From contig NZ_JAGGPF010000009.1 of NCBI RefSeq assembly GCF_018613935.1, forward strand, positions 124,001 to 188,000: DNA of 64,000 bases, read 5' to 3'. Origin of the DNA: Agromyces sp. ISL-38. GTDB taxonomy: Bacteria; Actinomycetota; Actinomycetes; Actinomycetales; Microbacteriaceae. The translations under genes were made by a program, and so were the position numbers. The notes below the pieces were generated by a model. That model was not told where the DNA came from, searched no databases, and saw nothing but the letters and a program-made list of their open reading frames with translations. This document shows, in pieces, positions 8,139 to 16,626 of this stretch (within the stretch, counting starts at the first letter, position 1; every line of letters begins with the position of its first letter).

Positions 8139-8591
8139 CTACCCGAGCGGGATCGCCTCCCCCGTCTCGATCCACGACTTGAAGCTCGAGAGCACCATCG
8201 GCCACGTCGCGGCGCTCTCCGCCTGCGACGGATGCCCCTCGCTCCACTCGTCATTCGTGAACGTGGCCTTCGTGAGCCGATCGCCGGCCGATTCGAGCCG
8301 CCAGGTCATGCGGCTCGTCAGCTCGGCGTGGTTCTCCCGGTAGACCGGTCCGGGATGTTCGCTGAGGCTCAGCACCGCTCCGGGCTCCGCCTCGAGCACT
8401 TCACCGTAGACGTGCACGGTCTCGTCGCCGCTCTCCCCCGGCCCGACGAACTCGTAGCGGCCGCCCGGCACGAGTGCGCCGCGCATGACCGAGCCGAACA
8501 TCACCGCCCTGTTGCCCTCGTCACCCGTGATCGCGTCCCACACGACCTGCGGGTCGGCCTTGATGTAAATGGTCATCTCGAAGTCCTGCAT
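8139..8591 (-). CDS. SRPBCC (AHSA1-like) domain protein
   Basis: 150-residue single-domain protein of the START/SRPBCC superfamily, a hydrophobic-ligand cavity fold. It begins MQDFEMTIYIKADPQVVWDAIT, the classic first strand and VW-x-A/L-T of AHSA1 proteins, and ends with the long C-terminal helix WPMVLSSFKSWIETG. The start is taken at 8591 because AGGAGG (8597-8602) sits 5 bases upstream; an ATG 18 bases further upstream would place that SD inside the gene. Divergent from the AraC-type regulator at 8687, a pairing often seen for this family, so it is probably controlled by that regulator. Ligand unknown. Confidence 0.9.
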   Translation of the reverse strand: MQDFEMTIYIKADPQVVWDAITGDEGNRAVMFGSVMRGALVPGGRYEFVGPGESGDETVHVYGEVLEAEPGAVLSLSEHPGPVYRENHAELTSRMTWRLESAGDRLTKATFTNDEWSEGHPSQAESAATWPMVLSSFKSWIETGEAIPLG

Positions 8592-8686
8592 GTTGCCCTC
8601 CTGGTTCATGACCCCGACGCTACGGATGCCGCAGCGTCCCGGTCTTGCACAAACGCGACATCGGTGGTCGGCGCGATACTTGCGCT

Positions 8687-9589
8687 ATGCCTGCCGCGAC
8701 GACTGACGACTACTGGCGAACGCGCGCGGGCGTGCCGGCCGTGAAGGGCGTGCTCGCGTCGCCCGCCGGGCAGCCGGGGCTCGCGCCGCATCCGGCCATC
8801 GCCGACCGGGAGGCCGACGATGGTGCCCCGGTTCGCCTCTCTCGCCTGGCCGTGGCGCCCGATGTCGCGGAACTCGTGCGCCACATCTGGATTCCCCGCT
8901 GGAGTCTTCCGCCCGGCGTCGTCGTCGAACAGGGCGTGCTCGAGTACCCCTCGGCGAATCTCGTGATCGAGGCGGGCGCCGCGGCCCTGCACGGCCCCGA
9001 GCTCGGCCGCGGGCACCGTCGCCTCGAGGGCACGGGGTGGGCGTTCGGCGCGCTCCTCCAACCGGGCGTCGCACGGCTGTTCGTGGCAGGCCCGATGCGA
9101 GCCCTCATCGGCGCTTCGGTCGCGATCGAAGAGCTGAGGGTGACGGATGCCGCGGCGCTGGTCGACGCGATCCGCAGGTCGGTCGCGACAGGCGACGACG
9201 AGGCCGCCCGCTCGGCGTTCGAATCGTGGATGGTGGCGCAAGACCTCACGCTCGACGACGACTCACTGCTCGTGCGCCGCGTCGTCGAGCTCGCCGAGAC
9301 CGACCGCACGATCCTTCGGGCGGAAGACCTCGCCCGGGCGAGCGGTCTCGGCCTCCGATCGCTGCAGCGCCTCGTGCGCGAGCAGCTCGGGCTCACGCCG
9401 AAGTGGCTCATCCGCCGCTACCGGATGCAGGAGGCCGCGGCGGCACTGGCAGCTCCCGATGCTCCGGCGCTCGCCGACCTCGCCGCGTCACTCGGATTCG
9501 CCGACCAGGCGCACCTCACCCGCGAGTTCCGCGCCGTGATCGGCGAGACGCCGCGTCGCTACGCGGAAGCCGCGACGGCGACGCGCTGA
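8687..9589 (+). CDS. AraC family transcriptional regulator
   Basis: About 300 residues. The N-terminal about 190 residues form a ligand-sensing domain of the DUF6597-like type (VAPDVAELVRHIWIPRWSLPPG). The C-terminal 90 residues carry the two AraC helix-turn-helix motifs: DLARASGLGLRSLQRLVREQLGLTP.KWLIRRYR and, after it, LADLAASLGFADQAHLTREFRAVIGETPRRY. The ATG at 8687 is preferred over an in-frame one at 8645 since homologous proteins start just before the sensing domain; no clear SD decides it. Divergent from the SRPBCC gene, its likely target. Confidence 0.88.
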   Translation: MPAATTDDYWRTRAGVPAVKGVLASPAGQPGLAPHPAIADREADDGAPVRLSRLAVAPDVAELVRHIWIPRWSLPPGVVVEQGVLEYPSANLVIEAGAAALHGPELGRGHRRLEGTGWAFGALLQPGVARLFVAGPMRALIGASVAIEELRVTDAAALVDAIRRSVATGDDEAARSAFESWMVAQDLTLDDDSLLVRRVVELAETDRTILRAEDLARASGLGLRSLQRLVREQLGLTPKWLIRRYRMQEAAAALAAPDAPALADLAASLGFADQAHLTREFRAVIGETPRRYAEAATATR

Positions 9590-9654
9590 GACGATCAGCC
9601 CCCGGGGCCCGGAAGGGCCTCCCCTTTCCGCGCACCCCGCCATAGAGTGAAAGC

Positions 9655-10878
9655 GTGAGCCCGAAGACGAGCGCGGCTGAAGTGCTGGAGATCGGCGGCC
9701 GAGAGGTGCGCGTCTCGAGCCCCGAGAAGATCGTGTTCCCCGAGCCGGGCCTCACCAAACTCGACCTCGTGAGGTACTACCTCGCGGTGGCCGACGGTGC
9801 GCTTCGCGGTGCAGCCGGCCGGCCGATGGTGCTCAAGCGATTCGTCAAGGGCATCGACCATGAGGCGTTCTTCCAGAAGCGGGCCCCCGAGAAGCGGCCC
9901 GAGTGGATCGAGACGGCGACACTCCACTACGCCTCGGGTAACTCGGCCGAAGAGGTCGTCGTGAACGACGCCGCGGCGCTGGCGTGGGTCGTGAACCTCG
10001 GATGCATCGACCTCAACCCGCACCCGGTGCGCGCCGAGGACCTCGATCATCCCGACGAGCTGCGAGTCGACCTCGACCCGATGCCGGGCGTCGAGTGGGC
10101 CCAGATCGTCGACGTCGCCCTCATCGCGCGGGAGGTGCTCGCCGATCACGGCCTGATCGGCTGGCCCAAGACGTCCGGCTCCCGCGGCATGCACATCTAC
10201 GCGCGCATCGAGCCGCGCTGGAGCTACCACGACGTGCGGCTCGCTGCCGAGACCCTCGCCCGCGAGATCGAGAATCGCGCCCCCGGCCTCGCGAGCGCGA
10301 GGTGGTGGAAGGAGGAGCGCGGCGAGAGCGTCTTCGTCGACTTCAACCAGAACGCGAAGGACCGCACCGTCGCCTCGGCCTACTCCGTTCGCGCCCTTCC
10401 CGACGCACGCGTGTCCACCCCGCTCGATTGGGCTGAGGTGCGCGGCAGCAGCCCGGAGCAATTCACGGTGCCGGCGGTGCTGCGCCGATTCGAGGAGCGC
10501 GGTGATGCGGCATCCGGGATCGACGACGCCGCCGGCAGCCTCGACGCCCTCCTCCGCCTCGCGGAGGAGCTCGGCCCGGCCGAGAAGGCGCCGACGTCGT
10601 CAGACGGCTCCGGTCGCAGGAAGTCCACGATGCCGCTCATCGAGATCGCACGGGCCGAGACGAAGCCCGAGGCGCTCGAAGGACTCGAACGCTGGAAGGC
10701 CAAGCACCCCGGCGTCGTGCCGCTCCTGCAGCCCGCCGATGTGCTCGTCGACGGCATGCGCGGCTCGAGCTCGCTCTGGTATCGCATCCGGGTGAACCTC
10801 CAGCACGTTCCCGAGACTGAACGGCCGAAGCAGGAGGAGCTCGAGGTCGACTACGACCCGTGGGCCGGGAAGGCCTGA
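9655..10878 (+). CDS. LigD-type primase/polymerase domain protein (stand-alone)
   Basis: 407-residue archaeo-eukaryotic primase superfamily enzyme equivalent to the polymerase domain of bacterial NHEJ protein LigD, which adds (ribo)nucleotides at DNA ends. Metal-binding D139 and D141 lie in RVDLDPMPG. KTSGSRGMHIY (about 171-181) is the nucleotide-binding SGxRGxHxY motif, and VFVDFNQNAKDRTVASAYSV carries the third catalytic Asp. The C-terminal 120 residues are a linker and small tail (LERWKAKHPGVVPLL). No ligase, 3'-phosphoesterase or Ku gene adjoins it. GTG start at 9655. The kinase gene starts two bases after its stop. Confidence 0.92.
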   Translation: MSPKTSAAEVLEIGGREVRVSSPEKIVFPEPGLTKLDLVRYYLAVADGALRGAAGRPMVLKRFVKGIDHEAFFQKRAPEKRPEWIETATLHYASGNSAEEVVVNDAAALAWVVNLGCIDLNPHPVRAEDLDHPDELRVDLDPMPGVEWAQIVDVALIAREVLADHGLIGWPKTSGSRGMHIYARIEPRWSYHDVRLAAETLAREIENRAPGLASARWWKEERGESVFVDFNQNAKDRTVASAYSVRALPDARVSTPLDWAEVRGSSPEQFTVPAVLRRFEERGDAASGIDDAAGSLDALLRLAEELGPAEKAPTSSDGSGRRKSTMPLIEIARAETKPEALEGLERWKAKHPGVVPLLQPADVLVDGMRGSSSLWYRIRVNLQHVPETERPKQEELEVDYDPWAGKA

Positions 10879-10880
10879 AC

Positions 10881-11750
10881 ATGCCCCACGACGCCCTCCG
10901 GCCCGCCGAGGACGGAACGACGACGGATCTCGCCGTCGCGACGGAATGGCTGGAACGCTGGCGCCTCAGCCTCGACGGCGCTGTGTTCCAGACCGAGACC
11001 TCGACGCTCGCACCCGCGCACACGGCCACCGGGCAGGCCGTGATGCTGAAGATCTCGCACATCGACGAGGAGCAGCGCGGCTCTCTGCTCCTCGCCGCGT
11101 GGTCGGGCCACGGCGCCGCCCGCGTGCTCGAACATGAGGGCGACGCCGTGTTGATGGAGCGGGCGACCGGTCCGCGATCGCTCGCGCACCTGTCGGTGTC
11201 GGGGTCGGATGCAGCTGCCACCGACGTGCTCTGCGAGACCGCAGCCGTGTTGCACGCGGCATCCGCCGATGTGCTCGACTCCCCCGAGCCGCCAGAGCTC
11301 GTGCCACTTCGCACCTGGTTCCGCGACCTCTTCGCGCAGGCCGACGGCCTCACGGCGTTCCATCGGCGCGGCGCGGACATCGCCCTGGCACTCCTCGACG
11401 ACGAACGTGACGTCGTGGCACTGCACGGCGACGTGCACCACGCCAACGTGCTCGACTTCGGCGAGCGCGGCTGGCTCGCGATCGATCCGAAGGCGCTCCT
11501 CGGCGAGCGTGCGTTCGACTACGCGAACCTGTGCTGCAACCCCTCGCCTGAGTTCGCGCTCGAGCCCGGCCGCCTCGAGTCCCGGCTCGCGCAGGTGGCG
11601 GATTCCGCGGCGCTGCCGCCCGAGCGATTCGCACGGTGGCTCATCGCGTGGTGCGCCCTCTCGTCGACGTGGTCGGCGCTCGACGGTGACGCGGAGCGCG
11701 CGGCATCCGTCGCCCGCATCGGCGAACGCGCCGCGGCGCTCGCGAGGTGA
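10881..11750 (+). CDS. Aminoglycoside/hydroxyurea phosphotransferase-like kinase
   Basis: 289 residues of the APH(6)/streptomycin-6-kinase-like fold. The N-lobe has VMLKISHIDEEQRG with the ATP-binding Lys. The C-lobe has the catalytic loop HGDVHHANVLDF (about residue 180) and metal site IDPKALLGERAFDYANL. Such proteins phosphorylate small hydroxylated substrates; a resistance role cannot be claimed from sequence. The ATG at 10881 follows the polymerase stop by two bases, making these two genes an operon. An in-frame GTG at 10860 would overlap the upstream gene and was not chosen. Confidence 0.88.
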   Translation: MPHDALRPAEDGTTTDLAVATEWLERWRLSLDGAVFQTETSTLAPAHTATGQAVMLKISHIDEEQRGSLLLAAWSGHGAARVLEHEGDAVLMERATGPRSLAHLSVSGSDAAATDVLCETAAVLHAASADVLDSPEPPELVPLRTWFRDLFAQADGLTAFHRRGADIALALLDDERDVVALHGDVHHANVLDFGERGWLAIDPKALLGERAFDYANLCCNPSPEFALEPGRLESRLAQVADSAALPPERFARWLIAWCALSSTWSALDGDAERAASVARIGERAAALAR

Positions 11751-11762
11751 GCGCGGCGCAGG

Positions 11763-13079
11763 TCAGCGCGTGAGCACGACGGGCGGGGCGACCGCCCACT
11801 CGCGCACGAGCTCCTCGCGCACGGTGACGCCGGTGCCCGGGGCATCCGGAACCCGCAGCTGGCCGCGATGCTCGCCAGAGCCCAGCACGAACGGCTCGGT
11901 GACGTCTTCGGCGTAGTAGCGCGACGAGGCCGACGTGTCGCCGGGGAGGAGGAATCCGGGCAGCGCAGCGAGCGCGACGTTGGCGGCGCGGCCCACGCCC
12001 GTCTCGAGCATGCCGCCGCACCAGACCGGAACGTCGAGCGCCACGCACGCGTCGTGCACGCGCAGCGCCTCGAGGTAGCCGCCCATGCGACCTGGCTTGA
12101 TGTTCACGACCGAAGTGGCGCCGCGACCGATCGCATCGACCGCCGTGCCGACGTCGAGGATCGATTCGTCGAGGCAGACGGGAGTCTCGCACGCCTCCGC
12201 GAGGCGGACGTGGGTGGCGAGGTCCTCCTCGGCGAACGGCTGCTCGATGAGCAGCAGGCCGAACGCGTCGAGGCTCGCGAGCAACGGGATGTCGTCGGCC
12301 GTGTAGGCCGTGTTCGCGTCGACCTGCAGCAGCCCGTCGCGGCCGAGGAGCTCGCGCACGGCGCCGACCGGCACGAGGTCCCACCCGGGCTTGATCTTCA
12401 GCTTGATGCGCCGGTAGCCCTGCTCGACGTACCCCGCGACCTCGTCGAGCAGCTCGTCGAGCGAGGGCGCGATGCCCACCGAGACGCCGCAGTCGACCCA
12501 GTCGCGCACGGCGCCGAACGCCTCGCCCATCGAACGCACCTGGGCGCGGAGTTCGGCATCGAGCACCGCGGCCTCGAGGGCCCCCTTCGCCATGCGGTGG
12601 CCGGCGACGAACGCGAGCGTCCTCGAGACGGATGCCGCGAACGGCATGGACGCAATCGACGCCGTCGCACCGCCTGCCGCGGTGGCGGCCCGCGCATCGT
12701 CCTCAACGTGCTGCTCCCGATCGTCGACCCAGACGCCCATCGAGTGAGACGGGTCGTCGATGAGCACGCCGCTCATACGCCCGTCGGCCACGGACTCCGC
12801 GACGTGGCGCCGCAACAGTGCAGGCGCGAGATAGCGCTCGATGACGGATGCCGCGCCGTCGACGTACTCCCCCGAGTAGAACGGGTCGCGGCCGGCGACG
12901 CACTCACCCCAGCCCTCGCCCCGGTCGGTGAGGGCCCGCACGAGCAGCACCTCGCGCACTGTCTCGCGCCCGAAGGACGTCTCGAACGGCCGCACGAGCG
13001 GCACCTCGAGGCGGTGCAGCTCGATGCGCTCGAGGCGCGGGAGCCCGATGTCGGGCGCAGCATTCGTCGGCTCGGTCAT
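11763..13079 (-). CDS. o-Succinylbenzoate synthase / N-acylamino acid racemase family enzyme
   Basis: Enolase-superfamily protein, 438 residues. Catalytic residues of the MLE/OSBS-NSAR group are all present: K226 and K228 (KLK), D254 (DANTAYT), E279 (IEQPFAEED), D304 (LDESI) and K328 (NIKPGRMGG). The family is usually about 370 residues; the excess is an Ala/Asp-rich insert at about 97-152 before GHRMAKGALEAA. Last gene of a three-gene operon whose genes overlap by 4 bases each (ATG at 13077-13079 inside the GNAT stop). A GNAT partner points to N-succinylamino acid racemization rather than menaquinone synthesis, since no other men gene is present. Confidence 0.85.
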   Translation of the reverse strand: MTEPTNAAPDIGLPRLERIELHRLEVPLVRPFETSFGRETVREVLLVRALTDRGEGWGECVAGRDPFYSGEYVDGAASVIERYLAPALLRRHVAESVADGRMSGVLIDDPSHSMGVWVDDREQHVEDDARAATAAGGATASIASMPFAASVSRTLAFVAGHRMAKGALEAAVLDAELRAQVRSMGEAFGAVRDWVDCGVSVGIAPSLDELLDEVAGYVEQGYRRIKLKIKPGWDLVPVGAVRELLGRDGLLQVDANTAYTADDIPLLASLDAFGLLLIEQPFAEEDLATHVRLAEACETPVCLDESILDVGTAVDAIGRGATSVVNIKPGRMGGYLEALRVHDACVALDVPVWCGGMLETGVGRAANVALAALPGFLLPGDTSASSRYYAEDVTEPFVLGSGEHRGQLRVPDAPGTGVTVREELVREWAVAPPVVLTR

Positions 13080-13942
13080 GAGGCCTCCCGATCGGGGTCG
13101 TCGCGGGTGAAGACGTAGTCGTTGTTCGCGTCGAGCTCGGCACGGAGGCCGCGGCCGTCGGCGAGCGCAGCGAACGCCTCGCGTGAGGCATCGCGCAGGC
13201 GTGCAGCGGCAAGGGGATCTTCGGCCCGCACGCTCTCGAAGTCGGCGACGAGCGGAAGGCCGCCCTCGGCGCGCCACTCGGGCACCGGCCCGCGGGCGAC
13301 TGCCCGAGCGGCGCGCCGGGAGTCGAGCCGCCACAGCACCTCGAACCGGTCGCTGCGGTCGGCGCCGGTGATCGCATCGCGCAACTCGCCGTAGAAGTCG
13401 GGCAGGAACCGGACGACCTCCGCGCCGAGTCGAACAAGGTTCAGGTGGGCATTGCGGCGAATCAGCGGATCGTAGGTCCAGCGCATCTCGGTCACGCCGT
13501 GGGCGAGGCAGACCGCGCGCTGGCGGAGTTTCAGCGCGACACCGATGCCGCGCCCCCGGGCTCCGGGATCAACGGCGTTCATGTGCGAGTGCAGGTGGAG
13601 TCCGCCGGTCCAGCCGAGGAAGCCGAGCGTCGCGCCGAGCGGCGTGTCACCGGGCACCTCGCGCTCGGCAGCGACATCCGGCCACCGGGTTGCGGCGTCC
13701 GGCCACTCGATTGCGGGCACGGCGACGAGCAGCGTGTTGCCGGCGTGCTCGAGCGCCTGGAGCATCGAGCGATCGGGGCCGCGCCCCTCACCCCACGTCG
13801 CCTCGAAGCGGGCGAGCACGCCACTGAGCTCGCTCGGATCGGCCGGGCGGGTATGGATGCCGCCGCGAGCATCCGCGGCATCCGCCGTCGCTTGGGCCTC
13901 GGCGACGAGAGAGGCCGGCACCCGCTCGAGCGCGCTATTCAC
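13076..13942 (-). CDS. GNAT family acyltransferase
   Basis: 288 residues. The central GNAT core has HMNAVDPGARGRGIGVALKLRQRAVCLAHGV, with the RGRGIG acyl-CoA loop, followed by MRWTYDPLIRRNAHLNLVRLGAEV. Proteins of this size with the RRNAHLNLVRLGA signature usually accompany NSAR/OSBS enzymes and are thought to acylate amino acids. GTG start at 13942 overlaps the stop of the saccharopine-dehydrogenase-like gene (GTGA), and its own stop overlaps the racemase start. The tight packing argues for one pathway. The substrate is unknown; N-succinylation of a D-amino acid is the inference. Confidence 0.87.
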   Translation of the reverse strand: MNSALERVPASLVAEAQATADAADARGGIHTRPADPSELSGVLARFEATWGEGRGPDRSMLQALEHAGNTLLVAVPAIEWPDAATRWPDVAAEREVPGDTPLGATLGFLGWTGGLHLHSHMNAVDPGARGRGIGVALKLRQRAVCLAHGVTEMRWTYDPLIRRNAHLNLVRLGAEVVRFLPDFYGELRDAITGADRSDRFEVLWRLDSRRAARAVARGPVPEWRAEGGLPLVADFESVRAEDPLAAARLRDASREAFAALADGRGLRAELDANNDYVFTRDDPDREAS

Positions 13943-15213
13943 GCCAGTCGATCCTCCACATGCCAGGGCTGGCCGTAGCCGCCGTCGGACTCGGGTCGCG
14001 CCATGAGGTCGAGGAAGGGCGCGGCGTCGAACGCCTCGGGGCCGAGCACGCCGCGGCCCTGCCAGACGCCGGTGGCGAGCAGCTCGAGCGCGATGACGGG
14101 GTTCAGGGCGGTCTGCCACACGACGCACTGGGCGTCGTACTCGCGCATCGTCCACTCGTTGTCGCTCACGTGGTAGAGGTACGCCTCGCGGGCGCCGCCG
14201 TCGGTGCCGGTGCCCGTGACCCACAGGCCGGCGCACGTCTTGCCCGTCATCCGCGGCCCGATCGTCGCCGGGTCGGGCAGCGATGCGGCCACGACATCGC
14301 GCGGGGCGACGTGCACGGGGCCGTCGTCACTTCGCACCCGCACGGGCGTCGTCGAGTCGAGGCCAAGCAGGTGCAGCGTGCGCAGCACGTTGATGAACTC
14401 CGCACCGAGCCCGTACTTGAAGGTGACGCGCTTCGCGTCGATCCAGCGCGGCATGAGGAGCACCTCCTCGTGCTCGACGTTCACGCACTCGACCGGGCCG
14501 ATGCCCTCGGGGAACTCGAACACCTCGGGCTCCGAGAACGGCGGGGTCGTGAACCAGCCGGCCTCCTCCTCCCAGACAACGGGCGGGTTCAGGCACTCCT
14601 CGATCGTCGTCCAGATCGAGAACGACGGCGCGAAGACCTCGTTGCCCTCCTCGTCGGTGACGACGAGATTCGCGCCGTCGCGCACACCGAGCTCGTCGAT
14701 CTCGCTGAACAGGTGGTCGGCGGCGAACCGGGCGAAGACGTCGGAGAGGCCCGGCTCGACTCCCATGCCGACGAGGGCGAGGCGGCCCGCGGCATCCCAA
14801 TCGGTGGTCTGCGCGAACTGGTCGTCGCCGAGCTTCACGCCGGTCTGCGCATAGGGGTCGGACGGATGCGGCTCGGAGAGGCTCATCGCCATGTCGAGGT
14901 AGTCGGCCCCCGCGGCGAGCGCGCCCGCGAAGATCGCCTGCACGAACTTCGGCTCGACCGCGTTCATCACGTGGGTCGCGCCATGCTCGCGGGCGACGGA
15001 TGCGACGATGTCAGGGTCGCTCGCATCGATCTGCGCCGTGGCGAAACGGGCGGCCACCTCGTCGCCGTGCTTCGCGCGGATCCAGCCGAGCGTGCGCTGC
15101 GCTCGCGACTCGTCGTAGTCGCTCACGACGAGGAGCTCGAAGAATCCGCGACGGGCCGCGATCTTGGCAATGGCGTCTCCGACGCCGCCGGCGCCGACGA
15201 GGAGGATCCGCAT
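13939..15213 (-). CDS. Saccharopine dehydrogenase-like NAD(P)-binding oxidoreductase
   Basis: 424 residues. The N-terminal Rossmann motif MRILLVGAGGVGDAIAKIAARRGF binds NAD(P); a catalytic saccharopine-reductase-type domain follows (VMNAVEPKFVQAIFAGALAAG, then DYLDMAMSL, later GMGVEPGLSDVFARFA). Family members act on amino-acid or imine substrates, such as saccharopine or lysine 6-dehydrogenation. First gene of the three-gene operon with GNAT and the enolase-superfamily racemase, consistent with amino-acid metabolism. Its start is 119 bases from the nearest copy of the 79-bp repeat. The precise substrate cannot be deduced. Confidence 0.86.
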   Translation of the reverse strand: MRILLVGAGGVGDAIAKIAARRGFFELLVVSDYDESRAQRTLGWIRAKHGDEVAARFATAQIDASDPDIVASVAREHGATHVMNAVEPKFVQAIFAGALAAGADYLDMAMSLSEPHPSDPYAQTGVKLGDDQFAQTTDWDAAGRLALVGMGVEPGLSDVFARFAADHLFSEIDELGVRDGANLVVTDEEGNEVFAPSFSIWTTIEECLNPPVVWEEEAGWFTTPPFSEPEVFEFPEGIGPVECVNVEHEEVLLMPRWIDAKRVTFKYGLGAEFINVLRTLHLLGLDSTTPVRVRSDDGPVHVAPRDVVAASLPDPATIGPRMTGKTCAGLWVTGTGTDGGAREAYLYHVSDNEWTMREYDAQCVVWQTALNPVIALELLATGVWQGRGVLGPEAFDAAPFLDLMARPESDGGYGQPWHVEDRLA

Positions 15214-15333
15214 TCCACGACGCTATCGTGGCGCGCCCGGCGCGTCGATGCCGGATGCGCTGCATGCTTCCCGTCTGCTCTCCTCCCCTGACCGCCCCTT
15301 CCTCTCGCGTCTCGTCGGTCTGTCTTTCGAACA

Positions 15334-15412
15334 GCGGATGAGGCAGAACCGAGCTGCTCGCCGTGTGTCGCAGGGCGACACGCCGCAAGCGGGCCGGTTC
15401 TGCCTCATCCGC
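15334..15412. repeat. 79-bp palindromic repeat, copy B
   Basis: The repeat's arms extend to a perfect 20-bp inverted repeat CAGCGGATGAGGCAGAACCG (15332-15351) / its complement (15395-15414). Inside, GTGTCGC-AGG-GCGACAC forms a second perfect hairpin at the exact centre. Lies downstream of the DUF559 gene. Confidence 0.93.
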
Positions 15413-15468
15413 TGCGCGCACAGCGCTCATGGCAACCCGGCAAGGGGGCGAGTGCGCAGCGAACAACC

Positions 15469-16512
15469 TCAGGGACGAGGCAGGACGATCGGCGGCAGGG
15501 ATCGAGCGGCACGAACGATCTCGGCGTCGGCAACGACACGCTCGACCGTCGCGAGCGTCGATGGCCAGTGCTCGAAGACGTGTTTCGCAGACGGACGCAC
15601 GACCGGGATCCCAAACGCCTGCCCGACCAACGTGCGGTCGCGATCGTCGAGGAACTGCTCGGCGGAATTGTGAAAGCCGCGGCCATCTACCTCGAACAGC
15701 ACGCAGCCGTTGATCACCCCGTCATAACGTCCATGCGGTTCGAGGTTGAACTGCGGAACCACGTCGAATCCCTCGTCGACGAGACGTCGAATGAACAGGC
15801 TCTCTGCCCCTGACTCCGGGTGGCCGGTGTAGGCGTCGATCCGATCGTGAACTCCGCGAGGGAGGCTGCGCACGATCGAGCGCACCTCTCGAAGGCCGAG
15901 TACCCGTTCGTGCAACACGGAGTCGATGACCGCAGCACTGTTCTCCCGATCCTGACAGCGAATCGCCTGGGCCAGCGCCGTGTGCGGCGACACGATCCAA
16001 TCGAGGGCGGATTCGGGGCGCCGCTCGATGCTCCAGTGCCGGAGTGGCTTCTGCTCCTGTTCCTGCGTCGGATTCGCGTTCGAGTTCGAGCTCGAGCTCG
16101 ATTTCAAGTTCGAGCTCGAACTCGAACTCAGCGGCACGAACCGATGCTCGCGCCGGCGCTCCGGCGTGCGCGGATGCCACACCCCGAGCGAGGCACCGCG
16201 CACCGGGATGGCGGGTCGCTCGTCGAGATGCGACGCACTCCGCGGGACGTGCAGATGCAACTCCTGTGAGAACCCCGACCATACGCCGAACCTCGAGAGC
16301 GCCGAGACGCATCCGATCTTGCTTCGCGTAAGCACCGCGCGCCACTGGTCCACGTCGGCAAGGTGACTCGCGTACCACCCGGGGCGAACTCGCTCGATAC
16401 GGCCGTGCGCGGCCGCGCGCTGGATCTGCGCGTCGGTGACACCGGCGCGCCGCAGGGTGCGCACGTGGGCGACTTCGCCGACCCCGGCGAGCACGACTTC
16501 GATCGCAGGCAC
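15469..16512 (-). CDS. AbiEi-antitoxin-like / DUF559 (Vsr-fold) protein
   Basis: 347 residues. The N-terminal winged-helix of the AbiEi antitoxin type (LRRAGVTDAQIQRAAAHGRIERVRPGWYAS) is followed by the AbiEi body. A low-complexity Ser/Asn/Gln linker at about 128-152 is encoded by a hexamer microsatellite. The C-terminal DUF559 domain has YDGVINGCVLFEVDGRGFHNSAEQFLDDRDR, a Vsr-like nuclease core with D...ExD residues. Such proteins are frequent orphans in actinobacteria; no AbiEii toxin gene lies beside it. GTG start at 16512. The gene is bracketed by copies B and C of the 79-bp repeat, so it may have moved as a unit. Confidence 0.85.
   Translation of the reverse strand: MPAIEVVLAGVGEVAHVRTLRRAGVTDAQIQRAAAHGRIERVRPGWYASHLADVDQWRAVLTRSKIGCVSALSRFGVWSGFSQELHLHVPRSASHLDERPAIPVRGASLGVWHPRTPERRREHRFVPLSSSSSSNLKSSSSSNSNANPTQEQEQKPLRHWSIERRPESALDWIVSPHTALAQAIRCQDRENSAAVIDSVLHERVLGLREVRSIVRSLPRGVHDRIDAYTGHPESGAESLFIRRLVDEGFDVVPQFNLEPHGRYDGVINGCVLFEVDGRGFHNSAEQFLDDRDRTLVGQAFGIPVVRPSAKHVFEHWPSTLATVERVVADAEIVRAARSLPPIVLPRP
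16079..16129. repeat. TTCGAG/CTCGAA hexamer microsatellite
   Basis: Imperfect tandem TTCGAG/CTCGAG/CTCGAA units inside the DUF559 gene, encoding poly-Ser with Asn. Hexamers preserve frame, so slippage would only change linker length. Confidence 0.85.
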
Positions 16513-16626
16513 ATCTCACCGTGGCGCCATCCGGTCGGCGGATGTCGCGCACCAGTCGCTGCTGGGGAAAACGTCTCCCCGCGCCGGTTGTTGAGGAGGA
16601 GCGTCACGACCTTCGCGCACGCCGCC

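Noticed and set aside
9655..10878. Complete NHEJ LigD
   Set aside because: Only the polymerase domain is present; the protein ends without ligase or phosphoesterase motifs.
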